Shown piece by piece: positions 35,701-43,916 of a stretch of DNA of 64,000 nucleotides. Numbering within the stretch: position 1 is the stretch's first letter; every line of letters begins with the position of its first letter. The notes below the pieces were generated by a model. It saw nothing but the letters and a program-made list of their open reading frames with translations. It did not search any database and had not been told where the DNA came from. The DNA lies in assembly GCA_035326425.1 (NCBI GenBank), contig DAOLFG010000016.1, positions 26,889-90,888 on the forward strand, written 5' to 3'. Position numbers and translations under genes: made by a program. Source of the stretch: CALKJU01 sp035326425. GTDB lineage: Bacteria > Pseudomonadota > Alphaproteobacteria > Geminicoccales > Geminicoccaceae.

Positions 35701-36626
35701 CGATGGTCTCCCCGCTCCATCCACCAATAGGTGCCGGCGGCGATGGCGAAGACGATGACGAACAGGATCGTCGCCATGGCGGTGGCCTCGCCGTAGAGCG
35801 CGGTCTCGAACTTGGTGTAGGCGAAGTACGAGACGAAATTGGTGGCGAAGTTCGGCCCGCCCTTGGTGATCACCATGATCACCGTGAAGGTCTTGAGGAA
35901 CTCGATCAGCGCATAGACGGTGTTGACGGCGATCGCCGGCCTGAGCTGCGGGATGGTGACGTGGACGAGGCGCTGCCAGCGGCTGGCGCCGTCGATCTGG
36001 GCCGCCTCGTCGATGCTGGCGTCCAGCAGCTGCAGGTTGGTCATGAAGATGATGGCGTAGAGCCCGACATGGTGCCACAGCTCGACGATCAGCAGGGTGA
36101 CGAAGGCGGTGCCGGCGGTGGTGACGCCGCCGAAGGGCGGCAGGCCCAGGCTCAGCAGCACGGCGTTCACCGCACCGAAGTCCTGGTTGAACATCCACTT
36201 CCAGACGATGAAGCTCGCCACGTCCGGCGTGATCACCGGCAGGAAGATGGCGAGCTTCAGGAACGGGGCGATCCGGCTCAGGCTCGGCTGGCAGGCGAAC
36301 AGCGCCAGGGCCAGCGCCGCCACGACGTTCACCACCACCGACAGCACGGTGAACAGGATCGTCCGCCACAGGCTGTCGGCGAAGGCCGGATCGGCCAGCA
36401 CCGCGCGGAAGTTCTCGAACCCGACGAAAGTCGGCTCGTCGCTGAACGCCGACATGTTCTCCATGAAGGCGAGCTGGATGCTCTGCACGATCGGCCAGAG
36501 GCCGAACACGATGGTCAGCGACGCGAACGGCAGCACGAACAGGTAGAGCGAGCGATACCGCCAGGCGCCGCTCAGCGGCCGGTCGGCCGGAGCCAACCGG
36601 AAGGCGGACGGGGCGGCGACGGCCAT
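35697..36626 (-). CDS. Sugar ABC transporter permease, MalF-like
   Basis: 309 aa. Six hydrophobic segments (first about 26-48). The EAA loop is DASIDEAAQIDGASRWQRL...TIPQLRPA (about 205-230), and MVITKGGPNFATN corresponds to the MTxGGP turn of MalF-type subunits. Follows the binding-protein gene across a strong stem-loop. Confidence 0.93.
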   Translation of the reverse strand: MAVAAPSAFRLAPADRPLSGAWRYRSLYLFVLPFASLTIVFGLWPIVQSIQLAFMENMSAFSDEPTFVGFENFRAVLADPAFADSLWRTILFTVLSVVVNVVAALALALFACQPSLSRIAPFLKLAIFLPVITPDVASFIVWKWMFNQDFGAVNAVLLSLGLPPFGGVTTAGTAFVTLLIVELWHHVGLYAIIFMTNLQLLDASIDEAAQIDGASRWQRLVHVTIPQLRPAIAVNTVYALIEFLKTFTVIMVITKGGPNFATNFVSYFAYTKFETALYGEATAMATILFVIVFAIAAGTYWWMERGDHR

Positions 36627-36658
36627 CCTGGTCTCTCCCGGGCGACGGTGGCGGAGCG

Positions 36659-36687
36659 GCCGGGCGGCGGCAGGGTCGCCGCCCGGC
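36659..36687 (-). promoter_or_regulatory. Intercistronic stem-loop between binding protein and permease
   Basis: Perfect 11-bp stem GCCGGGCGGCG / CGCCGCCCGGC with a 7-nt loop, 7 bp past the binding-protein stop on the minus strand and before the permease ATG. No T tract. Same location as the hairpins at 5582 and 13047. Confidence 0.55.
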
Positions 36688-36693
36688 GGGGCC

Positions 36694-38001
36694 TCAGCCC
36701 TTGGCCTTCAGCTTCTCGACCTCGGCCTGCAGCGCCGTGGCGGTCTGCTGCAGCCAGGCGTCCCAGTCGGCCGGCGGGTTGCTGATCGCGCCGATCAGCA
36801 TCTTGTAGTAGGTCTCCTGCAGCGCCGGGTACCAGGGGAACTCGGCGGTCATGAAGTCGGTGCTGGCGAGCCTGGTGGCCGGGTCGACGAAGGGCTTGAG
36901 GCTCGGCGTCACCTTGCCGGTGTCGAGGTCGGTGCGCACGACGCCGCCCATGTTCTCGAGCGAGCGCTGCTGGATGTCCTTGTCGACCAGGAAGGAGACG
37001 AACTTCTTCGCCGCCTCCTTGTTCGGCGAGTTGGTCGGCACGGCCATGCCGCGCACGCTGCCGATCACCATCGAGCCCTTGTCGTTGCTGACGAACTGCG
37101 GGAACGGGCCGACTAGGTAGTCGCCGGTGATGGTCTCCTTGTCCCACTTGCCGACGTTCCAGTTGCCGACCCGGAACATGCCGGCGCGGCCGCCTTCGAT
37201 CAGCTGGTACATGTCGACGAAGGTGTGGTTCACCGTGTCGGGGGCGACGAGCTTGTACTCGGTGAACAGCTTCAGGAACTCGATCGTCGGCTTGCCAACC
37301 TCGGGCTTGGTGATGATCACCTTGGCGTCGTCGTCGATCAGCGCGTTGTGAGCGCCGGTGCCGAAGGCCAGCAGGTTGATGCTGCCGCCGAAGATCGAGC
37401 CGGCATTGCCGGCCTGCCAGGCCATGCCGTAGGTGTCGTCCTTGCCGTTGCCGTCGGGATCGCTCTTCTGGAACTTCTCGGCGACGCGCAGCGTGTCGGC
37501 CCAGGTGACCGGGAAGGTCTCGCCCACCTTGTCGAGCCAGCTCTTGCGGATGCCCCAGCCGGCGATGGTGCGCTGGAACGGCACCATCAGCAGCCGGCCC
37601 TCGAGGGTGCCCGAGATCTTGTCGGCATCGGTCAGGAAGGCGCGGTCCTCGGCACTCATCGCCTCGATCTGCGGCGTCATCTCCTCCAGCTTGCGGGTGG
37701 TCTGCTGGATGCGGACGATGCGGGTGTCGTCGTTGAAGATGATGTCGGGGGCGGTGTTGGTGTTGAGTGCCGCGATGACCTTGGTGAACCACTGCTCCGT
37801 CGGGAAGGACAGCGACTTGATGGTCACGCCGGGATTGGCCTTGGCGTAGATCTCCGACATCTGCTCGATCATGCGGATGCCGTCGTCGCCCTTGTCGTGC
37901 CAGATCACCAGCTCCTCGGCACCCGCGGCCGTGGCGAGCACGCAGGCGAGTGCGGTGGCGCCCAGCAGGACGGCGCTCCTTTGCGCGATCCGACGACTCA
38001 T
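36694..38001 (-). CDS. Extracellular sugar-binding protein of the third CUT1 transporter
   Basis: 435 aa from ATG 38001, which has AGGGAG 6 nt upstream. Signal peptide (RRIAQRSAVLLGATALACVLATAAGAEE) then family 1 binding-protein features: LVIWHDKGDDGIRM, VTIKSLSFPTEQWFTKVIAAL, PDIIFNDDTRI, YLVGPFPQF and AKKFVSFLVDKD. First gene of the minus-strand operon, divergent from its LacI regulator. No ATPase is present in this operon. Confidence 0.92.
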   Translation of the reverse strand: MSRRIAQRSAVLLGATALACVLATAAGAEELVIWHDKGDDGIRMIEQMSEIYAKANPGVTIKSLSFPTEQWFTKVIAALNTNTAPDIIFNDDTRIVRIQQTTRKLEEMTPQIEAMSAEDRAFLTDADKISGTLEGRLLMVPFQRTIAGWGIRKSWLDKVGETFPVTWADTLRVAEKFQKSDPDGNGKDDTYGMAWQAGNAGSIFGGSINLLAFGTGAHNALIDDDAKVIITKPEVGKPTIEFLKLFTEYKLVAPDTVNHTFVDMYQLIEGGRAGMFRVGNWNVGKWDKETITGDYLVGPFPQFVSNDKGSMVIGSVRGMAVPTNSPNKEAAKKFVSFLVDKDIQQRSLENMGGVVRTDLDTGKVTPSLKPFVDPATRLASTDFMTAEFPWYPALQETYYKMLIGAISNPPADWDAWLQQTATALQAEVEKLKAKG

Positions 38002-38031
38002 GGCTTCGCTCCCTGACATGGCGTTTGTCGC

Positions 38032-38045
38032 TGCAACGTTTCGCA
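38032..38045. promoter_or_regulatory. LacI-type operator candidate TGCAACGTTTCGCA (distal)
   Basis: 14-bp pseudopalindrome 31 bp upstream of the binding-protein ATG. Its reverse complement, TGCGAAACGTTGCA, matches the second site at 38078-38091 in 12 of 14 positions. Position and symmetry fit a LacI operator controlling the divergent promoters. Confidence 0.6.
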
Positions 38046-38077
38046 AATTTGCCACCTCGTCAAGAAATGTTTTCTGT

Positions 38078-38091
38078 TGCGCAATGTTGCA
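38078..38091. promoter_or_regulatory. LacI-type operator candidate TGCGCAATGTTGCA (proximal to regulator)
   Basis: Second copy, in inverted orientation relative to 38032-38045, 40 bp before the regulator ATG. The pair is spaced 46 bp start to start (about 4.4 helical turns), which would allow looping or co-repression of both directions. Confidence 0.6.
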
Positions 38092-38130
38092 GGTTTTGTT
38101 TCGCTGCGTGGCAGGGAGGTCGAAGGCAGC

Positions 38131-39183
38131 ATGATCAGCGTCGAGAGCCGCAATCCGAGCCAGCGGCAGATCGCGGCGGCGCTCGGCATCTCGGTGAGCA
38201 CCGTCTCCCGGGCGCTCAGCGACGCCGCCGGGGTCAGCGAGGAGCTGCGCCAGCGCGTGCTCAAGGCGGCCGGCGATCTCGGCTACGGCAAGGCACCGCG
38301 GGCAGCGGCGCGGCCGCAGCGCGATTCCGGCACCGAGGGCGGCCGCGTCGGCATGTTCGTGACGCTGGACACCTTCCCCGGCGATTCCGCAGGCTTCTAC
38401 CACGACATCCTGCGCGGCGCCGACGACGAGCTGAAGCGCAACGGCGTCGCCGTCGACATGGTGTTCGTGCAGGACGGCAACCGGGCGGCCCGCTACGTCA
38501 CCGACTATTGCGCCGACCATCCGGGCTGCGGCGTGATGCTGGTGGCCCTCGACCATCCCGACCTGATCGCCGCCGCCGCCGAGGCCGGCAGCCAGCTCGT
38601 CATCGTCAACGGCTGGGATCCGCAGATGCGCGCCGACGGCGTGATGCCGGCCAACGACCGTGGCGCCCGCCTCGCCGCCGACCATTTGCTGGGCCTGGGC
38701 CATCGCCGCATCGCCATCGTCAGCGCGCATCACCGGCCGACGCTGCACGAACGTTTCCACAATTTCCGCAACAGCCTGCCCGAGCCGCCGGCCGCCCTGC
38801 TCGAGATCGCCCTGCCGCACCCCGATCTCGCCTTCGATGCCATGCGCAGGCACCTGGCGGCGCACCCGCTCGACTTCACGGCCGTGCTGTGCGGCAACGA
38901 CCTGATCGCCGTCGGCGTGCTGCAGGCGCTGGAGGAGCGCGGCATTCCCGTGCCCGAGCGGTGCTCGGTGATCGGCTTCGACGACATTCCGCTCGCCGCC
39001 ATGTCGCGGCCGCGGCTGACCACCGTCCGCATCGACCGCGACGGCATCGGCCGGCTCAGCGCCCGCCGGCTGCTGGAGCGCATGGCCGAACCCGACCTCA
39101 CGCCCGTCGACATCCGCCTGGGCTGCCGCGTCGTCGTCCGCGAGTCGACGGCGCCAGCCCCAACCCCGGACACCGAGACATGA
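38131..39183 (+). CDS. LacI-family transcriptional regulator
   Basis: 350 aa from ATG 38131 (GGGAGG about 11 nt upstream). HTH SQRQIAAALGISVSTVSRALSDAAGVS (about 9-35), then a sugar-binding periplasmic-fold domain: MLVALDHPDLIAAAA, ANDRGARLAADHLLGLGHRRIAIVS, VIGFDDIPLAAMSRPRLTTV. A full-length LacI repressor. Divergent from the third CUT1 operon and overlapping the downstream uncharacterised gene by 4 bp. Likely represses both directions through the two operator-like sites. Confidence 0.93.
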   Translation: MISVESRNPSQRQIAAALGISVSTVSRALSDAAGVSEELRQRVLKAAGDLGYGKAPRAAARPQRDSGTEGGRVGMFVTLDTFPGDSAGFYHDILRGADDELKRNGVAVDMVFVQDGNRAARYVTDYCADHPGCGVMLVALDHPDLIAAAAEAGSQLVIVNGWDPQMRADGVMPANDRGARLAADHLLGLGHRRIAIVSAHHRPTLHERFHNFRNSLPEPPAALLEIALPHPDLAFDAMRRHLAAHPLDFTAVLCGNDLIAVGVLQALEERGIPVPERCSVIGFDDIPLAAMSRPRLTTVRIDRDGIGRLSARRLLERMAEPDLTPVDIRLGCRVVVRESTAPAPTPDTET

Positions 39184-40175
39184 TCGACCTTCGAGGCTTC
39201 ATCGACGATGCCGAGGCCATCGTCGCCCGCGCCAATCTCGGCCGGCACGGCGCCTATGCCCGCCATGCCCCGGTGGGCGGTGCCGCCCTCGGCCCGATCG
39301 ATCCCTACGGCTGCTCGGACGCCGCCAACATCCTCTACACCATCGGCCGCTTCCCGCGTGGCCTCGACGAGCGCGCCGGCTTCGTCGCCGAGATGCAGGC
39401 GCAGCAGGAGCCCGACACCGGCCTGTGGCGCGAGACCACGCACCACCCGATCCACACCACGGCGCACTGCCTCGCGGCGCTGGAGCTGTTCGACGCCGGC
39501 TGCCTGCATCCGCTGACCGCGCTGGCGGCCCAGCGCGAGCCCGCCGGCATCCGGGCGTTCCTGGACAGCCGCGACTACCTGTTGCCCTGGCAGGCCTCGC
39601 ACCAGGGTGCCGGGATCTATGCCGCCCTGGTCCTGGCCGGCGAGGCGACACCGGCCTTCCAGGAGGCCTATTTCGGCTGGATGGCCGAGAACGCCGATCC
39701 GGCCACCGGGCTGATCTGCAAGGGTGCCCCGGCGCCCGTCGAGCACAGCGGCGTCGCGACGCTGTTCCCGCACCTCGCCGGCAGCTTCCACTACCTGTTC
39801 AATCACCAATATGCCCGCCGGCCCTGGCCGAACCCGGACCGCTTCGTCGACACCTGCTTCGCGCTGCGCAGCGCCCGCGAGTTCCCGCTGGCGAGGATCG
39901 TCGGCTTCGCCGAGATCGACTGGGTCTATTGCCTCGACCGCTGCATGCGCCAGAACGGCTACGCCTATGCCGAGGGTCTCGCCGCCCTCGAGGACTTCGC
40001 CCGGGAATATGGCCGCTTCCTCGTCGAGCTCGACCGCTCGAACGACCGGCTGAACGACCTGCACATGCTGTTCGGCGCCCTGTGCTGCCTCGCCGAGCTG
40101 CAGCAGGCGCTGCCGGGGCGGCTGGTCACCGAGCCGCCGCTCAAGCTGGTGCTCGACCGCCGGCCGTTCATCTGA
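39180..40175 (+). CDS. Uncharacterised protein, probable alpha/alpha-toroid enzyme (paralogue of 33836-34867)
   Basis: 331 aa, ATG overlapping the LacI stop. No named family recognised. The motif order agrees with the protein at 33836: HHPIHTTAHCLAALELFDA, PWQASHQGAGIYAAL, YFGWMAENADPATGL, PHLAGSFHYLF, FVDTCFALR, FAEIDWVYCLDRC. Conserved His, Trp and Asp residues suggest an enzyme with paired-helix repeats. The two copies flank and are coregulated with the same transporter. The next gene is a D-2-hydroxyacid dehydrogenase, so a uronate or related acid sugar is a reasonable guess for the substrate. Confidence 0.72.
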   Translation: MIDLRGFIDDAEAIVARANLGRHGAYARHAPVGGAALGPIDPYGCSDAANILYTIGRFPRGLDERAGFVAEMQAQQEPDTGLWRETTHHPIHTTAHCLAALELFDAGCLHPLTALAAQREPAGIRAFLDSRDYLLPWQASHQGAGIYAALVLAGEATPAFQEAYFGWMAENADPATGLICKGAPAPVEHSGVATLFPHLAGSFHYLFNHQYARRPWPNPDRFVDTCFALRSAREFPLARIVGFAEIDWVYCLDRCMRQNGYAYAEGLAALEDFAREYGRFLVELDRSNDRLNDLHMLFGALCCLAELQQALPGRLVTEPPLKLVLDRRPFI

Positions 40176-40183
40176 GCGCCGCC

Positions 40184-41200
40184 ATGCCGGCGACCCGGCC
40201 CGCGCTCGCCTTCGCCATGGATCCGGCCCGGACGGCGCATGTGCTGTCCGGCGCCGACCGGACGCGGCTGGAGGGCCTGTGCCGCGTATTGGACGGCGAG
40301 CCGCTGCGCGACTTCGTCTCGCCCCGCGCCGCCGAGCTGCTGGCCGAGGCCGAGATCCTGGTGACAGGCTGGGGCTGCCCGACGATCGGCGCCGAGGTGC
40401 TGCGGCTGGCGCCGCGGCTGCGGCTGATCGGCCATGCCGCCGGCACGGTGAAGTTCCTGGCCGCGCCGGACGTCTTCGCCGCCGGTATCGCCGTGACCCA
40501 TGCCGCGGCCGCCAACGCGCTGCCGGTGGCCGAGTTCACGCTGGCGGCGATCCTGTTCGCCAACAAGCGCTTGCTGCAGTTCCGCGACCTCTACCGCCGC
40601 CAGCGCTCGGCCGGGGCCAATGCGGCGCTCGCCAGCAGGCCGATCGGCAATTTCCGCAAGGCCGTCGGCATCGTCGGCGCCTCGCTGATCGGCCGGCGCG
40701 TCATCGAGCTCTTGCAGCCGTTCGCCTTCGAGCTGCTGCTGTACGATCCGTTCGTGACGGAGGAGCAGGCCGCCGTCCTCGGGGTCCGCTCGGTGTCCCT
40801 GCCCGAGCTGATGCGCAGCTCGGACGTGGTCTCGCTGCACGCGCCGGCACTGCCGTCGACCCGCCGGATGATCGACGCGGCGATGCTGGCGCTGCTGCGC
40901 GACGGCACCACCTTCATCAACACCGCCCGCGGCAGCCTGGTCGACCACGCCGCCCTCGAGGCCGAGCTGCTGACCGGCCGCATCGACGCCGTGATCGACG
41001 TCACCGAGCCGGAGCCGCTGCCGCCGGATTCCCGGCTCTACGACCTGCCCAACGTCCTGCTGACCCCGCACGTCGCCGGTGCCCTGGGCCTGGAGCGGCA
41101 GCGGCTGGGCACGCTGATCACCGACGAGGTCGAGCGCTTCGTGAACGGCCTGCCGCTGCGCCACCGGGTGGATCCGACGCTCCTGGACCGGAGCGCTTGA
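40184..41200 (+). CDS. D-isomer 2-hydroxyacid dehydrogenase family protein
   Basis: 338 aa, 8 bp after the preceding stop. C-terminal-type NAD-binding domain: KAVGIVGASLIGRRVIELLQPF (a GxSxxG variant of GxGxxG), LPELMRSSDVVSLHAPALPSTRRMI, and FINTARGSLVDHAALEAEL with the conserved Arg. Catalytic His in LTPHVAGAL. The substrate-binding half (about 1-110) is typical. It reduces 2-keto acids or oxidises 2-hydroxy acids with NAD(P). Last gene of the LacI-led plus-strand unit. Confidence 0.9.
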   Translation: MPATRPALAFAMDPARTAHVLSGADRTRLEGLCRVLDGEPLRDFVSPRAAELLAEAEILVTGWGCPTIGAEVLRLAPRLRLIGHAAGTVKFLAAPDVFAAGIAVTHAAAANALPVAEFTLAAILFANKRLLQFRDLYRRQRSAGANAALASRPIGNFRKAVGIVGASLIGRRVIELLQPFAFELLLYDPFVTEEQAAVLGVRSVSLPELMRSSDVVSLHAPALPSTRRMIDAAMLALLRDGTTFINTARGSLVDHAALEAELLTGRIDAVIDVTEPEPLPPDSRLYDLPNVLLTPHVAGALGLERQRLGTLITDEVERFVNGLPLRHRVDPTLLDRSA

Positions 41201-41289
41201 AGCCGGACGCAACCGGCGCTCCGATGCATGGACACTGGCGGGACGAAGGCACGGCGTTCATGATCGACGAGAAAGGCGGAGCATCTGGC

Positions 41290-42273
41290 ATGTCCGGGAA
41301 GAATTGGGACAGGGTGCCGATCGACGCGCAGAGCATCGACGCGCCCCTGTCGCGAGCAGCCGTCTTCCTCGTCGTCACCGTCGCCAACGAGCACACGGCC
41401 CTGGCGAAGGTCTGCTCGGCACTCGATGGGCTCGCCGACCTCGTCAAGACGGTTGGTTTTCGCGATCTGTCCGGCCGGCTGTCGTGCATCGTCGGCATCG
41501 GCCGCGACCTCTGGGATCGTCTCCGGCTCGACAGGCGGCCGAAAGAGCTGAGGCCGTTCGCCCCGATCAGGGGAGCGGCCCATTCCGCTCCGTCGACACC
41601 GGGCGACCTCCTCTTCCATATCCGAGCCGAACGTGCCGACCTGTGCTTCGAGCTCGAGCGCCTGCTGCTCGACAGCCTCGGCACCTGCGTGACCGTCATC
41701 GACGAGGTTTCGGGCTTTCGCTATTTCGATGCCCGCGACCTCCTGGGCTTCGTCGACGGCACGGCCAACCCCACCGGTATCGATCTGCCCGCCTCGTCGC
41801 TCGTCGGCGACGAGGACGCCGACTTCGCGGGCGGCAGCTATGTCGTCGTCCAGAAGTACCTCCACGATCTCGACGCCTGGGCCCGCATTCCGACTCCTCT
41901 GCAGGAGGCGATCATCGGCCGCACCAAGATCGACAATATCGAGATCGACGACGACGATGCGCCGCGCAAATCGCACAAGTCGCTCGCCACCGTCGTCGAT
42001 GCCGACGGCAACGAGCACGACATTCTCCGCGACAACATGCCGTTCGGCCGTCCCGGCCAGCGGGAGTTCGGCACCTACTTCATCGGCTATACCCGCCGTC
42101 TCTGGGTCATCGAGAAGATGCTGCAACGGATGTATGTCGGCGACCCGCCGGGCGCCTACGACCGGCTGCTGGATGTCTCGACGCCGCACACCGGCTCGAC
42201 GTTCTTCGCTCCGTCTCGCCCGACGCTGCAGGCACTCGTCCAGACGGCGCAGGCGAGGCTCGCGGCCGCCTGA
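41290..42273 (+). CDS. Dyp-type peroxidase
   Basis: 327 aa from ATG 41290 (MSGKNWDRVPIDAQ) with AAAGGCGGA upstream; in-frame ATGs at 41224 and 41260 are alternatives. Hallmarks of dye-decolourising peroxidases: GFVDGTANP with distal Asp156, proximal haem His229 (RKSHKS) and Arg247 (ILRDNMPFG). Other conserved segments are GGSYVVVQKYLHDLDAW and IGRTK. No Tat or Sec signal, so cytoplasmic or encapsulated; no encapsulin gene is adjacent. It would use H2O2 to oxidise haem-accessible substrates. Confidence 0.92.
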   Translation: MSGKNWDRVPIDAQSIDAPLSRAAVFLVVTVANEHTALAKVCSALDGLADLVKTVGFRDLSGRLSCIVGIGRDLWDRLRLDRRPKELRPFAPIRGAAHSAPSTPGDLLFHIRAERADLCFELERLLLDSLGTCVTVIDEVSGFRYFDARDLLGFVDGTANPTGIDLPASSLVGDEDADFAGGSYVVVQKYLHDLDAWARIPTPLQEAIIGRTKIDNIEIDDDDAPRKSHKSLATVVDADGNEHDILRDNMPFGRPGQREFGTYFIGYTRRLWVIEKMLQRMYVGDPPGAYDRLLDVSTPHTGSTFFAPSRPTLQALVQTAQARLAAA

Positions 42274-42314
42274 TCGCCCGTCGCCGCCGAGAGAGGCGCT
42301 ACGCTTGCATTTTT

Positions 42315-42339
42315 CTTTCAGATACTCATATCCTGAAAG
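42315..42339. promoter_or_regulatory. Inverted repeat CTTTCAG-ATA...TATC-CTGAAAG, candidate toxin-antitoxin operator
   Basis: Seven-bp arms CTTTCAG (42315-42321) and CTGAAAG (42333-42339), extended by near-symmetric ATA/TATC, 24 bp before the antitoxin start. Xre-type antitoxins of RES pairs autoregulate at such sites. Confidence 0.55.
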
Positions 42340-42363
42340 GCAAACGCAACTTGGAGCCCACCG

Positions 42364-42702
42364 ATGGCCAGCGCCGTCGCCCAGATGATCGACTCTCTCC
42401 GCCAACGGGGCGGGCTCAAGGGCATGGATGTCGCGAATATCGCCACCGTCTCGCCCGCCACCGTCTCCCGCTGGACCTCGGGCAAGGCTTTTCCGCACCC
42501 GAAGACGCAGCTCCTGATCTCCGATCTGCGCTATGTCGTCGACCGTCTGGCCGAGTTCTACTCGCCCGAGGAGACCAGGCTCTGGCTCTACGCCAGGCAC
42601 CGCCTGCTGAACGGCGAGCGGCCGATCGACCTCGTCCATGCCGGCCGGGCCGACGAGGTGCTGGCGGTGATCGAGAGCCTGGACGCCGGCACCTACACCT
42701 GA
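42364..42702 (+). CDS. Xre/MbcA/ParS-type antitoxin
   Basis: 112 aa. N-terminal HTH-like part (DVANIATVSPATVSRWTSGKAFPHPKTQ) and the C-terminal toxin-binding ParS/DUF2384 motif (ETRLWLYARHRLLNGERPIDLVHAGRADEVLAVIESL). Typical antitoxin of RES-domain systems. Its stop is 3 bp before the RES toxin start. Confidence 0.88.
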   Translation: MASAVAQMIDSLRQRGGLKGMDVANIATVSPATVSRWTSGKAFPHPKTQLLISDLRYVVDRLAEFYSPEETRLWLYARHRLLNGERPIDLVHAGRADEVLAVIESLDAGTYT

Positions 42703-42705
42703 TCC

Positions 42706-43239
42706 GTGCCCGGGTGCCTGCATGACCGCTCGCTGCTGGACGCGCTGGAGGCGATGGCGCCGACGCCGTTCGTCGGCGCGGTCTGGCGCGTCACCCGCAA
42801 GGGCCGCGAGCCCCTGCGCGGCTCGACCGCCGCCGGCCGCTGGAGCCCGGCGGGCGAGATCGAGGTGCTCTACACCAGCCTGGAGCGCGACGGTGCCCTC
42901 GCCGAGATCGGCTTCAGGCTGTCGCTGGAGCCGGTGTGGCCCAGCCGGATCGAGCACGAGATCCACCGCGTCCAGGCCAGCGCCGACCGCATGCTGCGCT
43001 TCGCCGAGGTGGCGAGCCTGAGGCCGCTGGGGGTCGACGTCGACCGCTACGAGACCTTCGACTACACGGCGACCCGGGCCATCGCCTCGGCGGCGCATTT
43101 CCTGGAGTTCGACGGCCTGGTGGTGCCCAGCGCCCGTGCTCCGTGCGCCAATCTGGTGGCCTTCATGGATCGCGTGGTCCTGACCCTGACCCACAGCGAA
43201 GCCGTCGACTGGCAGGCCTGGCGGAGCCGCCGGCGATGA
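42706..43239 (+). CDS. RES-domain toxin (NAD-degrading family)
   Basis: 177 aa from a GTG. The RES domain spans about 26-165: Arg45 (GRWSPAG), Tyr56 (VLYTSLERDGALAEI) and Glu67 match the conserved active-site set. RES toxins deplete NAD+ and are held in check by Xre/ParS antitoxins. It overlaps the next gene by 4 bp (ATGA). Part of a complete two-gene module inserted between the DyP peroxidase and a racemase-like gene. Confidence 0.87.
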   Translation: MPGCLHDRSLLDALEAMAPTPFVGAVWRVTRKGREPLRGSTAAGRWSPAGEIEVLYTSLERDGALAEIGFRLSLEPVWPSRIEHEIHRVQASADRMLRFAEVASLRPLGVDVDRYETFDYTATRAIASAAHFLEFDGLVVPSARAPCANLVAFMDRVVLTLTHSEAVDWQAWRSRRR

Positions 43240-43916
43240 CCACGCTCCTGCTCGTCAACCCCAACAGCTCGCAGACGACCACCGGGATGATGGTCGCCAT
43301 CGCCCAGGCCGAGGCCGGCGATCGGGTAGAAATCCGCGGCGTCACCGCCCGGCAGGGCCCCTCGATGATCGTCACGCCCGAGGCGCTCGCCGCCTCGGCC
43401 GCCGAGGTCGTCGCCCTCGGCATCGAGGCCAAGGGCATCGACGGCATCATCGTCGGCGCCTTCGGCGATCCGGGGCTCGACGAGTTGCGGCGGCGCGTCG
43501 ACGTGCCGGTGACGGGCATCTGTGAGGCGTCGATGCTGGAAGCCGCCGAGGGCGGGCGGCGGTTCGCGGTGGCGACGACCACGCCCGAGCTGGTCGCCGC
43601 CATCGACGCCAAGGCTGCCGCCTTCGGAGCGCTCTACCGGGGCGTCCGCCTGACGGAAGGCGATCCGTTCGCCCTGGTCGCCGACCCGGCGAGGCTCGCC
43701 GAGGCGCTGGCGGAAGCGACGGCCGCCTGCTTCGGCGACGGTGCCGAGGCCGTCATCATCGGCGGCGGACCGTTGGGACAGGCGGCGATGGCATTGGAGA
43801 CGCGCTTCACCGAGCCGGTGATCGGGCCGATCCCGGCGGCGGTGCGCCGGCTGCTCAGGCTGCTGCCGGCTGACCCAGCCGCGAGCAGCGCGCCCAGTGC
43901 GCCGCCCCGACCCTGA
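43236..43916 (+). CDS. Asp/Glu/hydantoin racemase-superfamily protein
   Basis: 226 aa from ATG 43236. Family landmarks: LLLVNPNSSQTTTGMM at the start, IVGAFGDPGLDELR (about 72-85), VTGICEASM and AVIIGGGPLGQAA. In hydantoin racemases the catalytic cysteines lie at the CFxDPGL and GCAGM positions; here those are Ala75 and Gly, so a two-cysteine mechanism is doubtful. Cys96 and Cys165 occur elsewhere. The last ~20 residues overlap the convergent ATPase gene. Confidence 0.82.
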   Translation: MTTLLLVNPNSSQTTTGMMVAIAQAEAGDRVEIRGVTARQGPSMIVTPEALAASAAEVVALGIEAKGIDGIIVGAFGDPGLDELRRRVDVPVTGICEASMLEAAEGGRRFAVATTTPELVAAIDAKAAAFGALYRGVRLTEGDPFALVADPARLAEALAEATAACFGDGAEAVIIGGGPLGQAAMALETRFTEPVIGPIPAAVRRLLRLLPADPAASSAPSAPPRP

